This document shows, in pieces, positions 9,956 to 17,345 of a stretch of DNA of 35,993 nucleotides. The stretch is taken from positions 1 to 35,993 of the forward strand of contig JAOAPH010000098.1 in assembly GCA_025462835.1 (NCBI GenBank), in the 5' to 3' direction. Position numbers and translations under genes: made by a program. A model generated the notes under the pieces. The model worked only from the letters and a program-made list of their open reading frames with translations, did no database searches and was not told the DNA's origin. Source of the DNA: Candidatus Angelobacter sp. (GTDB lineage: Bacteria > Acidobacteriota > Terriglobia > Terriglobales > Acidobacteriaceae). Within the stretch, counting starts at the first letter, position 1; each line of letters begins with the position of its first letter.

Positions 9956-11029
9956 CTAAACCTTTGCCATGCTCCGACGCTCGACCGAACATTGTGCCAG
10001 CAGCGTGTTCGCCATCATCTCCAGCGAAACAACTCTCTGCGCATAGCCCTTTTCAATCGCAACCTTCGGCATCCCGAATACCACGCAGGATTGTTCGTCT
10101 TGTGCGATGGTGAGTGCGCCTGATGCCTTCAATGCGCCCAGCCCGTCCGCGCCGTCTTCGCCCATGCCGGTCATGATCACGCCCACTGCGCCGGACGCAA
10201 ATTCCTGCGCGACGGATTTGAACAACACATCCGCTGATGGGCGATGTCCGTTCACACGTTCGTCGTCGGCCAGCACTACCATGTCACCCAACGGCATGCG
10301 GCGGACGCGGATGTGCCGATTGCCGGGACAGATCAATGCGCGTCCCGCCTGAAGCATGTCGCCGGATTGCGCTTCTTTCACTTCGATGGCGCAACACTCG
10401 TTTAAGCGCCGCGCGAACATATCGGTAAAGCCTTCGGGCATGTGTTGAACTACTACGATGGAGCCGGGGAAGTCTCCCGGTAATTGCGCAAGCATGTACT
10501 GCAATGCGTTTGGTCCGCCGGTGGAGATGCCAATGGCAACGATCTTTGTCGGGGCCTTTTTCGGCTTGGACTTGAGCTTTTGTACCTTTGTCGGTTCGAG
10601 TGAGACGTTGGCTTTCACTCGCGGCTCAGCCTTGGCTGCGACTTTGATCTTGCCGATCAGTTCGGTCGCGATCTGTTCCATCTGTGCCGATGCCGCGTCC
10701 CGTGGCTTGGCGACAAAGTCGAATGCGCCTAGCGCCAGTGCTTTGAAAGTTGAGGAAGCGCCGTCTGTCGTGTGGGAACTGACGATGATCACAGGCAGTT
10801 TGTGCTTTCGCATGATCTGGCGCAGTGTCTCCATGCCATCCATACGCGGCATTTCTAGATCAAGAGTGATCACGTGTGGGTGTAGCTCGTCGATCTTCTT
10901 CAGTCCGAATTCGCCGTCCATTGCGGTGCCTACGACTTGTATGTCGTGGTCACGCTCAATGATCTGCGGGATCAATTTCCGCATCAGCGCCGAGTCGTCA
11001 ATGACCAGTACTCTCACGGGTGCGCTCAT
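9956..11029 (-). CDS. cheB: Chemotaxis response regulator / protein-glutamate methylesterase CheB
   Basis: CheB removes methyl groups from, and deamidates, receptor glutamates when phosphorylated by CheA. At 357 aa it has an N-terminal receiver (1-125) with D11/D12 and phosphoacceptor D57, a Lys-rich linker (about 130-162), and the methylesterase domain with the serine-hydrolase triad S169 (GISTGGP), H196 (VVQHMPEG) and D292 (TGMGEDG). Its ATG overlaps the cheA stop by 4 nt, so the two are probably translationally coupled. It is one of two CheB genes in the window; the other belongs to the plus-strand chemosensory operon. Confidence 0.96.
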   Translation of the reverse strand: MSAPVRVLVIDDSALMRKLIPQIIERDHDIQVVGTAMDGEFGLKKIDELHPHVITLDLEMPRMDGMETLRQIMRKHKLPVIIVSSHTTDGASSTFKALALGAFDFVAKPRDAASAQMEQIATELIGKIKVAAKAEPRVKANVSLEPTKVQKLKSKPKKAPTKIVAIGISTGGPNALQYMLAQLPGDFPGSIVVVQHMPEGFTDMFARRLNECCAIEVKEAQSGDMLQAGRALICPGNRHIRVRRMPLGDMVVLADDERVNGHRPSADVLFKSVAQEFASGAVGVIMTGMGEDGADGLGALKASGALTIAQDEQSCVVFGMPKVAIEKGYAQRVVSLEMMANTLLAQCSVERRSMAKV

Positions 11030-13140
11030 GCGGATGCCCCCGCGGTGAGCTGCTCGTCGATGTCCGCGCTCGATTTTCCCAATCTCGTCACAACAGAATT
11101 CAGGTTCAAGATCAGCACGACGGTGCCATCGCCCAGGATGGAAGCGCCGCTGACCAACTCAGTAGCAACCAAGTGGTCGTCGAGAGCTTTGATGACCAAC
11201 TCTTCCTCGCCCACCAGTTTGTCCACGACGAGCCCGAATTTGCGGTCACCGATGGCGATCACGACGATAAATATTTTCTTTTGGTTGCTCTTGCTCTTCA
11301 CCAGTTTGTTCAAGCGAACGAGCGTGAGCACCTGGTCGCGCAGCTTGATGACTTCGTGCTGGTCGACGCGGTGGATCTCTGTTTCCATTGCCCGCGTGAT
11401 TTCCAAGACCGAACTGAGCGGTACTGCATAGAGGCGCTCGGCAACACGGAACATCAGGGCCTTGATGATGGCCAGCGTAAGCGGCACTTTCAGATAGAAG
11501 GTGGAACCCACTCCTACTTTGGTATCGATGACAACGGTGCCTTTTAGACGTTCGAGGACGCTCTTGACGATGTCCATGCCCACGCCGCGGCCGGAGACGG
11601 AAGTGATCTCTTCCGCCGTACTCAATCCTGGGTGGAAGATCAGATTCAGCGCTTCTCCTTCGGTCATCCGCGCAGCATCTTCCTGCGTGACGATTCCGCG
11701 CTCGATCGCTTTGGTCACAACCTTCTGGCGGTCGATACCCCGCCCGTCATCCGATACTTCGATGACAACATTGTTGCCCTGGTGAAATGCGTTCAGCTTA
11801 ATCGTGCCGATCTTCGGCTTGCCGGCAGCGATGCGGTCTGCTGGGGACTCGATGCCGTGCCCGATAGCATTGCGGACCAGGTGCGCCATGGGTTCGGCGA
11901 GGACGTCCAGGATGCTCTTGTCGAGGTCCGTGTTTTGCCCGCTGACCTCAAGGATCACTTCCTTGCCACAGGCCTTGGAGACATCACGCACCACGCGAGG
12001 GAAGCGCCGGAACAGTTGTTCCACTGGCACCATGCGGACTTTCATTACCGACTTTTGCAGGTCATTAAGCACCCGCGCCTGGTAGGCAAGGGCGTCGGCG
12101 AATTTGGCGCGTAACGGGTCCTTCGTAAATTTCTTGTCGAACTCATTGATGGTCTGCGTGAGCATCGACTTGCCGATGATCAGTTCACCCACCAGGTTCA
12201 GCACAGCGTCAATCTTTTCGGCATCCACCCGCAAGGTGCTTTCAGGAGCGCTGATGAGGTTTGATGCGGAACCAACTTCCGTTTCCGCGGCCGGCGCCTC
12301 GTCGAGCTGGTTATCCAGACCGAGCAAGTCTTCATTCTGAGTGTGATCGATCTCGCCAGTTCCGTTCGCGCTCACCGGTTCCGCAGCGGGAGGCGCATAG
12401 CGCTCAACCTTCACGTCCGAGATCACAGCCGGGATCTTGCACTTCTTTGCGATGTATTCTTCATCAAAACTGCTGGCGAGGGCGGCGCTGATGTGGTCCA
12501 CCTTGTCCATGGCGGCGCCTTCATCGGGAACCACAACCAGCAGAGTTCCGAGATCGGCAAAAGCATTCTTGACCATCTGCAACGCAACCGCGCGCACCAC
12601 GCAATTCGGGTCGATAGTTAATGAAAGCTGAATGACCTTGAGCCCGCGGCTGGCTGCGTCCGCCATTACCATCTTTTCGTATTCAGTCCACTCGAAGCCC
12701 AGCGGGGGGGCTTTCATAGCGGACTTTACCGGTTCCGCCAATGATGGGCCTGGCTTGCTGATGAGTGCGTGAATCGCGTCCAGAACTCGATCGCCAGTTG
12801 GAGCCGGTGAATTCGTTCGATACGCATTCAGCATGTGCTGGAATATGTCCGCGGCGTTCAGGACAACTTCGGCCACCTTTGTTCCTTGCTGCTTGGCCAA
12901 CTCCGGCGTGAGTGCATCTTCCAATTCGTGCGCCAGCGCGCTGAGTTCACTGTAACCGCAAGCGGCGGAATCTCCTTTAAGCGTGTGCACCGTGCGACGC
13001 ACTTGTCGCACCACCTCGGGATCACCCGGGTGTTTCTCCAGCTCCAGCCCTTCTTCATTCAGCGCCTGCAACAATTCCGTGGCGCTTTCAAAGAAGAGAT
13101 CTTTGAGCTCAGATGCACGTTCTTCGGAGAAGAAGCTCAA
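11026..13140 (-). CDS. cheA: Chemotaxis histidine kinase CheA
   Basis: This 704-aa kinase is the signalling core of the minus-strand chemotaxis system. In order: an Hpt (P1) domain with phosphorylated H52 in HTLKGD; a ferredoxin-like, P2-type segment (about 148-250); an acidic linker (255-300); the P3 dimerisation helices (about 303-365); the ATPase domain with N box HLVRNAIGHGIE (420-431), G1 DDGRGID (464-470) and G2 GRGVGMDI (517-524); and a C-terminal CheW-like P5 domain (about 560-695). It phosphorylates CheY and CheB. It overlaps cheR upstream and cheB downstream by 4 nt each. A C7 tract on the coding strand (plus-strand G 12704-12710) does not break the frame. Confidence 0.96.
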   Translation of the reverse strand: MSFFSEERASELKDLFFESATELLQALNEEGLELEKHPGDPEVVRQVRRTVHTLKGDSAACGYSELSALAHELEDALTPELAKQQGTKVAEVVLNAADIFQHMLNAYRTNSPAPTGDRVLDAIHALISKPGPSLAEPVKSAMKAPPLGFEWTEYEKMVMADAASRGLKVIQLSLTIDPNCVVRAVALQMVKNAFADLGTLLVVVPDEGAAMDKVDHISAALASSFDEEYIAKKCKIPAVISDVKVERYAPPAAEPVSANGTGEIDHTQNEDLLGLDNQLDEAPAAETEVGSASNLISAPESTLRVDAEKIDAVLNLVGELIIGKSMLTQTINEFDKKFTKDPLRAKFADALAYQARVLNDLQKSVMKVRMVPVEQLFRRFPRVVRDVSKACGKEVILEVSGQNTDLDKSILDVLAEPMAHLVRNAIGHGIESPADRIAAGKPKIGTIKLNAFHQGNNVVIEVSDDGRGIDRQKVVTKAIERGIVTQEDAARMTEGEALNLIFHPGLSTAEEITSVSGRGVGMDIVKSVLERLKGTVVIDTKVGVGSTFYLKVPLTLAIIKALMFRVAERLYAVPLSSVLEITRAMETEIHRVDQHEVIKLRDQVLTLVRLNKLVKSKSNQKKIFIVVIAIGDRKFGLVVDKLVGEEELVIKALDDHLVATELVSGASILGDGTVVLILNLNSVVTRLGKSSADIDEQLTAGASA

Positions 13141-14042
13141 CCGTTCACCTCAATGCGTTGATAAGCAGTGCCGTTGTTAACGTGGATCATTTTGTACTTG
13201 TCACTCAACCCGAAAAGGCTCTCGGCGTGGCCGATAAATAAATATCCTTCCGAATTGAGACAGCGATAGAACTTGTCCACCAGTCGCTTCTGCTCGGCTT
13301 CGTCAAAATAGATCATCACGTTGCGGCAGAAGATCACGTCATTGCGCTGGGGAAGGAATTCAGTCTTGAGATTGTGGAAGTCGAAGTGGACGAGTTCTTT
13401 AACAGCCTTCTTGATCGCGTACTTGTCGCCGGTCTTGTCGAAATAGCGGAGCCGGAAAGCGTAGTCCACTGCTTCCATGTGGTTTTCGTTGTAGATGCCT
13501 TCTTGCGCGGCGCGCAGTACCGAATAGTTGATGTCGGAAGCCAGAATTTCCACCTTCCACGGTGGCGGTATTAAAGGTTTGGGAGAGGGCATTTCAAAGG
13601 GCAGGGGATTGCGCAAGTAGTAGTAGGCCAACGCATCGCAGATGATCATCGCCAGCGTGTATGGTTCTTGGCCGGTAGAACAGCCGGCGCTCCACACGCG
13701 CAGGCTGAAATCGCGGCGGCTCTGCTTGCGGTGCAATATTTCTTCCAGCGTGTTCTTGTGGAAGAGTTCGATCTGCGGTTTGTTGCGGAAGAAGCTGGTT
13801 TCATTGACGGTGAGGTTTTCCACCAGGGCAGCGAGTTCCGCCCTGCCTTCGCGGCTGGTCAGCAGACGATAGTAGCTATAGAACGAATCGAGACCGGTGA
13901 TCTTCAGACGACGCTGCAACCGGTCTTGCAGGAAGTGCACGCGGCGTTCATCGAAGAACATGCCGCATTCCTGGTAAACCAGCGTCTGTAAGAGCTTCAG
14001 TTCCGGCTCAGTGATGGATAGGTTTATGCTCGGTGTGGCCAT
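13137..14042 (-). CDS. cheR: Chemotaxis receptor methyltransferase CheR
   Basis: CheR transfers methyl groups from S-adenosylmethionine to receptor glutamates, opposing CheB. The 301-aa protein has the small helical N-terminal domain (to about residue 78), then ETSFFRNKPQ (81-90) and the SAM-binding motif LRVWSAGCSTGQEPYTLA (114-131). NDVIFCRNVMIYFD follows in the catalytic core. The ATG at 14040-14042 is used, since GGGGGCGAG lies upstream and the family N-terminus fits. Its stop overlaps the cheA start by 4 nt. The receptor next door lacks an obvious NWETF-type C-terminal pentapeptide tether. Confidence 0.94.
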   Translation of the reverse strand: MATPSINLSITEPELKLLQTLVYQECGMFFDERRVHFLQDRLQRRLKITGLDSFYSYYRLLTSREGRAELAALVENLTVNETSFFRNKPQIELFHKNTLEEILHRKQSRRDFSLRVWSAGCSTGQEPYTLAMIICDALAYYYLRNPLPFEMPSPKPLIPPPWKVEILASDINYSVLRAAQEGIYNENHMEAVDYAFRLRYFDKTGDKYAIKKAVKELVHFDFHNLKTEFLPQRNDVIFCRNVMIYFDEAEQKRLVDKFYRCLNSEGYLFIGHAESLFGLSDKYKMIHVNNGTAYQRIEVNG

Positions 14043-14069
14043 GAGTGTCTAACTCGCCCCCAAAGGCGC

Positions 14070-14086
14070 ACTCCTGATCTAGGAGT
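14070..14086. repeat. Stem-loop between cheW and cheR
   Basis: ACTCCT and AGGAGT pair around a 5-nt loop. It sits in the 82-nt gap between the first cheW and cheR and has no T tail. It may be an mRNA processing or stability hairpin inside the operon. Confidence 0.45.
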
Positions 14087-14124
14087 CGCTTGCCAAATCT
14101 CGTCTCGATATTTTTACTCGCTTG

Positions 14125-14604
14125 CTATACCGCGGCCCCGAGCTGAGTCGCCGCAACGTCGGCCAATCTCTTCAGTTCGCCTTTTTGTAATATCTTGTTC
14201 AACTCGATCAGGATGATCAACCGGTCCTTCAACTTGCCTACGCCGGTCACATAATTCAGGTCGCCTTCTTCGAAAACATTGGGCGGCGCTTCTACGTCCT
14301 CATGCGGCATCTTCAAGACTTCAGAAGCTGCGTCCACGATCAGTCCCACCATCTTGGCGTCCACTTCGACAACGAGGATCCGGTTCTTCTTGTTGCGCGT
14401 GATCTCTTTTTCGCCGAACCGCTTACGCAGGTCGACGATGGAAACAATCTTGCCGCGCAAGTTAATCACGCCCTCAATGTATTCGGGCGCATCGGGAACA
14501 GCAGTGATGTCCGGAACGCGCACGATCTCATGGACCATCGAGATCGCGACGCCGAACGTCTCCCGGCCAATCCGAAAACCGACAAGATGTAAGTCTTTGG
14601 CCAT
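14125..14604 (-). CDS. cheW: Chemotaxis coupling protein CheW
   Basis: This 159-aa protein is a single CheW domain that bridges CheA and the receptor array. LVGFRIGRETFGVAISMVHEIV opens the first SH3-like barrel. YIEGVINLRGKIVSIVDLRKRFG keeps the NLRG turn and the arginine region important for array contacts, and the second barrel contains VGLIVDAASEVLKM. The ATG at 14602-14604 has AAGGGAG 9 nt before it. It lies between the receptor gene (14-nt gap) and cheR. It is the only stand-alone CheW of this operon. Confidence 0.94.
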   Translation of the reverse strand: MAKDLHLVGFRIGRETFGVAISMVHEIVRVPDITAVPDAPEYIEGVINLRGKIVSIVDLRKRFGEKEITRNKKNRILVVEVDAKMVGLIVDAASEVLKMPHEDVEAPPNVFEEGDLNYVTGVGKLKDRLIILIELNKILQKGELKRLADVAATQLGAAV

Positions 14605-14618
14605 CGAATTCCGCTCCC

Positions 14619-16601
14619 TTAATTCTGCGACGTCGCGTATCGCGACATTCCGCGTCCGCTGCCGCCGTGTCCGTTCGCGCTGGATTCCAGAACGAAGCGG
14701 TCCATCGATTCCAACAGCGTGCGCGCCATCTTGGACATCTCTTCTGAGGAGGCCGCTAACTGTGTAGAGCCCGATGTCGAACGCTGCGTCAGTTCGCGCA
14801 TCTTTTCCATCGCCCGGACAACTGCCTGCGCACCCGATGCCTGCTCTTCGACCGACGAGTTGATCTCATGTGTGATCTCGTTCAACCGGCCAGTGGCCTT
14901 TGCGATCTGCGTGGAGCCGTTCGATTGCTCGTTCGTCGCCGCGCCAATCTCCTGGGCGAACTTGTACACCTCGGTCACAACGTTTGAGATCTTCTTCAAC
15001 GCCGTTCCCAGATCGGTTCCCAGCCCCAGACCTTCGTCAACGATGGTGGTGCTCTTGTCCATGTTCTCGACGGCCTTGCGCGCTTCCTTCTGAATGCTGG
15101 AGATCAGCTCAGAAATCTCACGCGTTGATTGCGCCGATTTTTCCGCCAGCTTGCGGACTTCATCCGCGACCACGGCGAAGCCGAGTCCATGCTCGCCCGC
15201 CCGCGCCGCTTCAATGGCTGCATTCAGCGCCAGCAGGTTGGTCTGTTCGGCTAGGTCGTCGATGACTTCCACGATCTTGCCGATGTCATCTGTCTTCTGG
15301 CCCAGATCGCCGATGATCGTCGCCGAAGATTCGATTGCTTGGTTAATCCTGTTGAGGCCGTTGGTGGCTTTTTCCATAGTGACGATGCCGCTCTGCACCT
15401 CTTCACGCGAACGCTGGGAGATGTCGAGCAATACTTTCGCTGTATCCGCAACGCGCTGGATCGACGCCACCATCTGGTCGATGGAAGCCGACGTCTCGCT
15501 AACGCTCGACGCCTGTGTCTGCGTGTTCTTCACCATGTTCTGCACGTTAATGCTCATCTCGTGCATGGTGCTGGTGACTTCGTCGATTGCGGATGCCGCC
15601 TGCACATTGATGCGCGCCGATTCATCCGAAGCCGATGCAACTTCATTCGATCCGCTGGCCACTTGCGACGCGCCATCGCGGACGCTCTTCACCATGCTGC
15701 GCAGTCCGTGGATCATTTCCGTGAAGGCGATAGCTAACGTGTCGCGCTTGGAACGCGCTTGCACGTCAACCGTGAGGTCTCCGCCGGCGATGGATTCCGA
15801 TACTGCCGCCATCTCCTTGAGATAGCCAACCATGTTGTTGAATGTCTTTGCCAATTCGCCGATCTCGTCGTCACGATTGATGTCGACTGTCTGGTCGAGA
15901 TCGCCGGAGTTGCCGATCTCGCGTGCGACGGAGATCAGGTGGCCGAGGGGTTGCGTGATCGATTGCGAGATCTTGAATGCTATGAACAGGCCGCCTGTCA
16001 TTGAGCCAAGCGTGCCGATAATAGAGAACCAGAAACTTAGAGAACTCGCATTTTCGCTGCTCTTCTGCTGGGCCTTGACGATCCTGTCAATTGCCGCCTG
16101 CGCTTCGTCCAATGGCTCCTTGGATTTTTTGAGCCATTCAGTGGGGTCCTGTTGGAGATAGAAGATTTGTAATTCGGCAACGGTGCTATTTCCCGCATCT
16201 ACTTGCTTCCGCTTGTCCACCAAGGGATCAGCAAATCCCGTCTTCCATTTTTGCTCTGCATCGCGGATTCGCTGCAGCGCAGACCTAATATCGTTATCGC
16301 CCTGAACCTGTGCAATTGCCCGCTCCAACTGTCCATCCAGTCTTGTAACGCCTTTGCCCATGTCTTCGGCGCCGCGTGTATCGCCACTGAGCAGGTAATT
16401 GCCCAGATTTTGCCGGTTCTGCATCATCTGGAAGCCAATATCCGCGGTCTGCTGTTGGACGGTAAACAGCGCGGCCGTCTTAGCCTGACCGGAGCGGTCA
16501 TATGCCATCACAGCCCAGGTGATGATTGAGATCACGCCCACCAGGCCCAGCACCAAGCCAAAGCCTAAATATAGTTTTCTGCCGATAGTCATCTCTTGCA
16601 A
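14619..16601 (-). CDS. Methyl-accepting chemotaxis protein, transmembrane, CHASE3-like sensor
   Basis: This 660-aa receptor has membrane helices at about 11-33 and 188-210. Between them is a roughly 150-residue periplasmic helical region resembling a CHASE3/4HB bundle (note the WKTGFADPL segment). A HAMP domain follows (about 211-265), then a long cytoplasmic coiled coil. The signalling tip carries [18 protein letters not shown] and [14 protein letters not shown], nearly invariant in MCPs. No NWETF-like pentapeptide is seen at the C-terminus. The ATG is preceded by GGAGG. It starts the core of the minus-strand chemotaxis operon and lies 76 nt after the TonB-like gene. Ligand unknown. Confidence 0.93.
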   Translation of the reverse strand: MQEMTIGRKLYLGFGLVLGLVGVISIITWAVMAYDRSGQAKTAALFTVQQQTADIGFQMMQNRQNLGNYLLSGDTRGAEDMGKGVTRLDGQLERAIAQVQGDNDIRSALQRIRDAEQKWKTGFADPLVDKRKQVDAGNSTVAELQIFYLQQDPTEWLKKSKEPLDEAQAAIDRIVKAQQKSSENASSLSFWFSIIGTLGSMTGGLFIAFKISQSITQPLGHLISVAREIGNSGDLDQTVDINRDDEIGELAKTFNNMVGYLKEMAAVSESIAGGDLTVDVQARSKRDTLAIAFTEMIHGLRSMVKSVRDGASQVASGSNEVASASDESARINVQAASAIDEVTSTMHEMSINVQNMVKNTQTQASSVSETSASIDQMVASIQRVADTAKVLLDISQRSREEVQSGIVTMEKATNGLNRINQAIESSATIIGDLGQKTDDIGKIVEVIDDLAEQTNLLALNAAIEAARAGEHGLGFAVVADEVRKLAEKSAQSTREISELISSIQKEARKAVENMDKSTTIVDEGLGLGTDLGTALKKISNVVTEVYKFAQEIGAATNEQSNGSTQIAKATGRLNEITHEINSSVEEQASGAQAVVRAMEKMRELTQRSTSGSTQLAASSEEMSKMARTLLESMDRFVLESSANGHGGSGRGMSRYATSQN

Positions 16602-16664
16602 GCCTCCGCAATCACAGGCACGCCGGCCGATTTAATTTGCCGGGGAATGTAGCTGCCCATTATT

Positions 16665-16678
16665 GCCCAGTATTGGGC
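16665..16678. repeat. Small inverted repeat at the end of the TonB-like gene
   Basis: GCCCA-N4-TGGGC touches the stop codon of the TonB-like gene. The surrounding 16653-16688 holds three copies of a TTGCCCA-like word. There is no T tract, so read-through into the receptor gene is likely. Confidence 0.4.
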
Positions 16679-17007
16679 TATTGCCCACCATTGAACTTGA
16701 ACTCAACCAGTTCTTTTGTTTCCTCTGTTGATGCCTCGTACTTGAACTGTTTCGCCGCATTGACCGCAGCATCAATCAATAAAGGATGACCACCAATCGC
16801 CTTTACGCTCTTCACCGAACCGTTGGGGTTCACTGTAAGCTCCACCTTCACCACGCCGTTCACATTCATTTTCTTGGCGAGCTCAGGGAAGAGCGGCGTT
16901 GCCCTAGATTTCACTTCTCGGGCGAAGGCAGGCACTGCAAGCGTTCCCAAAAGGATGACCATCATGAACAGGTTCATCCAACGTTGATTCATTCTGTTTT
17001 TTGACAC
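16678..17007 (-). CDS. Small secreted TonB C-terminal-domain protein
   Basis: This 109-aa protein has an N-terminal signal sequence (hydrophobic 11-25, likely cleavage after AFA at 27-29) and one TonB_C domain. The latter is recognised from PLFPELAKKMNVNGVVKVEL, then NPNGSVKSVKAIGGHPLL and AAVNAAKQFKYEA. Classical TonB has a membrane anchor and Pro-rich spacer; both are absent, so this is a free periplasmic domain of unknown partner. The start is GTG at 17005-17007, chosen because AAAGGAGGA lies just upstream; the next ATG (16992) is too far from it. A consensus sigma-54 promoter lies at 17041-17056. It is the first gene before the chemotaxis operon and possibly part of it. Confidence 0.8.
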   Translation of the reverse strand: MSKNRMNQRWMNLFMMVILLGTLAVPAFAREVKSRATPLFPELAKKMNVNGVVKVELTVNPNGSVKSVKAIGGHPLLIDAAVNAAKQFKYEASTEETKELVEFKFNGGQ

Positions 17008-17040
17008 AACTCCTCCTTTAGGGAATTCCTATATACCCAA

Positions 17041-17056
17041 TGCAATGCCAGTGCCA
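17041..17056 (-). promoter_or_regulatory. Sigma-54 promoter for the TonB-like / chemotaxis operon
   Basis: On the minus strand the sequence is TGGCACTGGCATTGCA. It matches the established -24/-12 consensus TGGCAC-N5-TTGCW at every fixed position and with exact spacing. The predicted start of transcription is near 17030, leaving about 23 nt with the ribosome binding site before the GTG at 17007. The sigma-54 activator gene lies about 3 kb away. Confidence 0.75.
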
Positions 17057-17205
17057 GTTGGTAAAAGTGGAGTGCAGTTTAATTGCGATGAGGTAAGTAG
17101 ATGAAAATAAAGAGAGTGTTTGCCGGACATCAGATTTTCACTTGTGGCACGGTAGGCTGGGAGGGGATTGTTTCGTCTCAGCACCCTCGAATTACATCAA
17201 TATTC

Positions 17206-17220
17206 GTCTCAACCTGAGAA
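17206..17220. promoter_or_regulatory. Dyad GTCTCA-N3-TGAGAA, candidate activator site
   Basis: GTCTCAACCTGAGAA shares 13 of 15 bases with the perfect dyad at 21644-21658. Its centre is about 157 bp upstream of the -24 element of the minus-strand sigma-54 promoter, a usual enhancer distance. A half-site GTCTCA lies 31 bp (about three helical turns) nearer the promoter, at 17175-17180. Confidence 0.55.
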
Positions 17221-17274
17221 AGTAGACATCGCAACTCCGTGTTACTAAAGGTCGAACCCCCACCTTAATTCTTC

Positions 17275-17304
17275 TTGACTCAATTTGAGAATCCGACGTA
17301 CTGT
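17275..17304 (+). promoter_or_regulatory. Possible housekeeping promoter of the kinase operon with overlapping dyad
   Basis: TTGACT (17275-17280) is a near-perfect -35; after 18 bp comes TACTGT (17299-17304) as a weak -10, about 40 nt before the kinase start. GACTCA-ATT-TGAGAA (17277-17291), one base from the GTCTCA-N3-TGAGAA pattern, overlaps the -35 and spacer. A protein bound there would be expected to block transcription. Confidence 0.4.
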
Positions 17305-17345
17305 CTAGCTCTCCCCCTGCGTTTGGTTCCAATTAAGGACATTCT

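Larger units (their letters stand above)
17008..17345. other. Divergent regulatory region, 338 bp without a gene
   Basis: This gap separates the minus-strand TonB/chemotaxis operon from the plus-strand kinase/activator operon. It holds a sigma-54 type promoter (17041-17056, minus), a half-site GTCTCA (17175-17180), a full dyad (17206-17220), a second dyad (17277-17291) and a possible housekeeping promoter (17275-17304, plus). I see no conserved RNA or small gene in it. Confidence 0.7.

Noticed and set aside
12704..12710. Seven-G tract in the minus-strand cheA as a phase-variation switch
   Set aside because: The tract is short, the frame is intact and no alternative reading is suggested.
17145..17160. 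TGGCACGGTAGGCTGG, plus strand, as a sigma-54 promoter for the kinase operon
   Set aside because: The -24 half is good, but no GC falls at the required distance; the nearest GC is two bases short, and sigma-54 promoters do not tolerate that.
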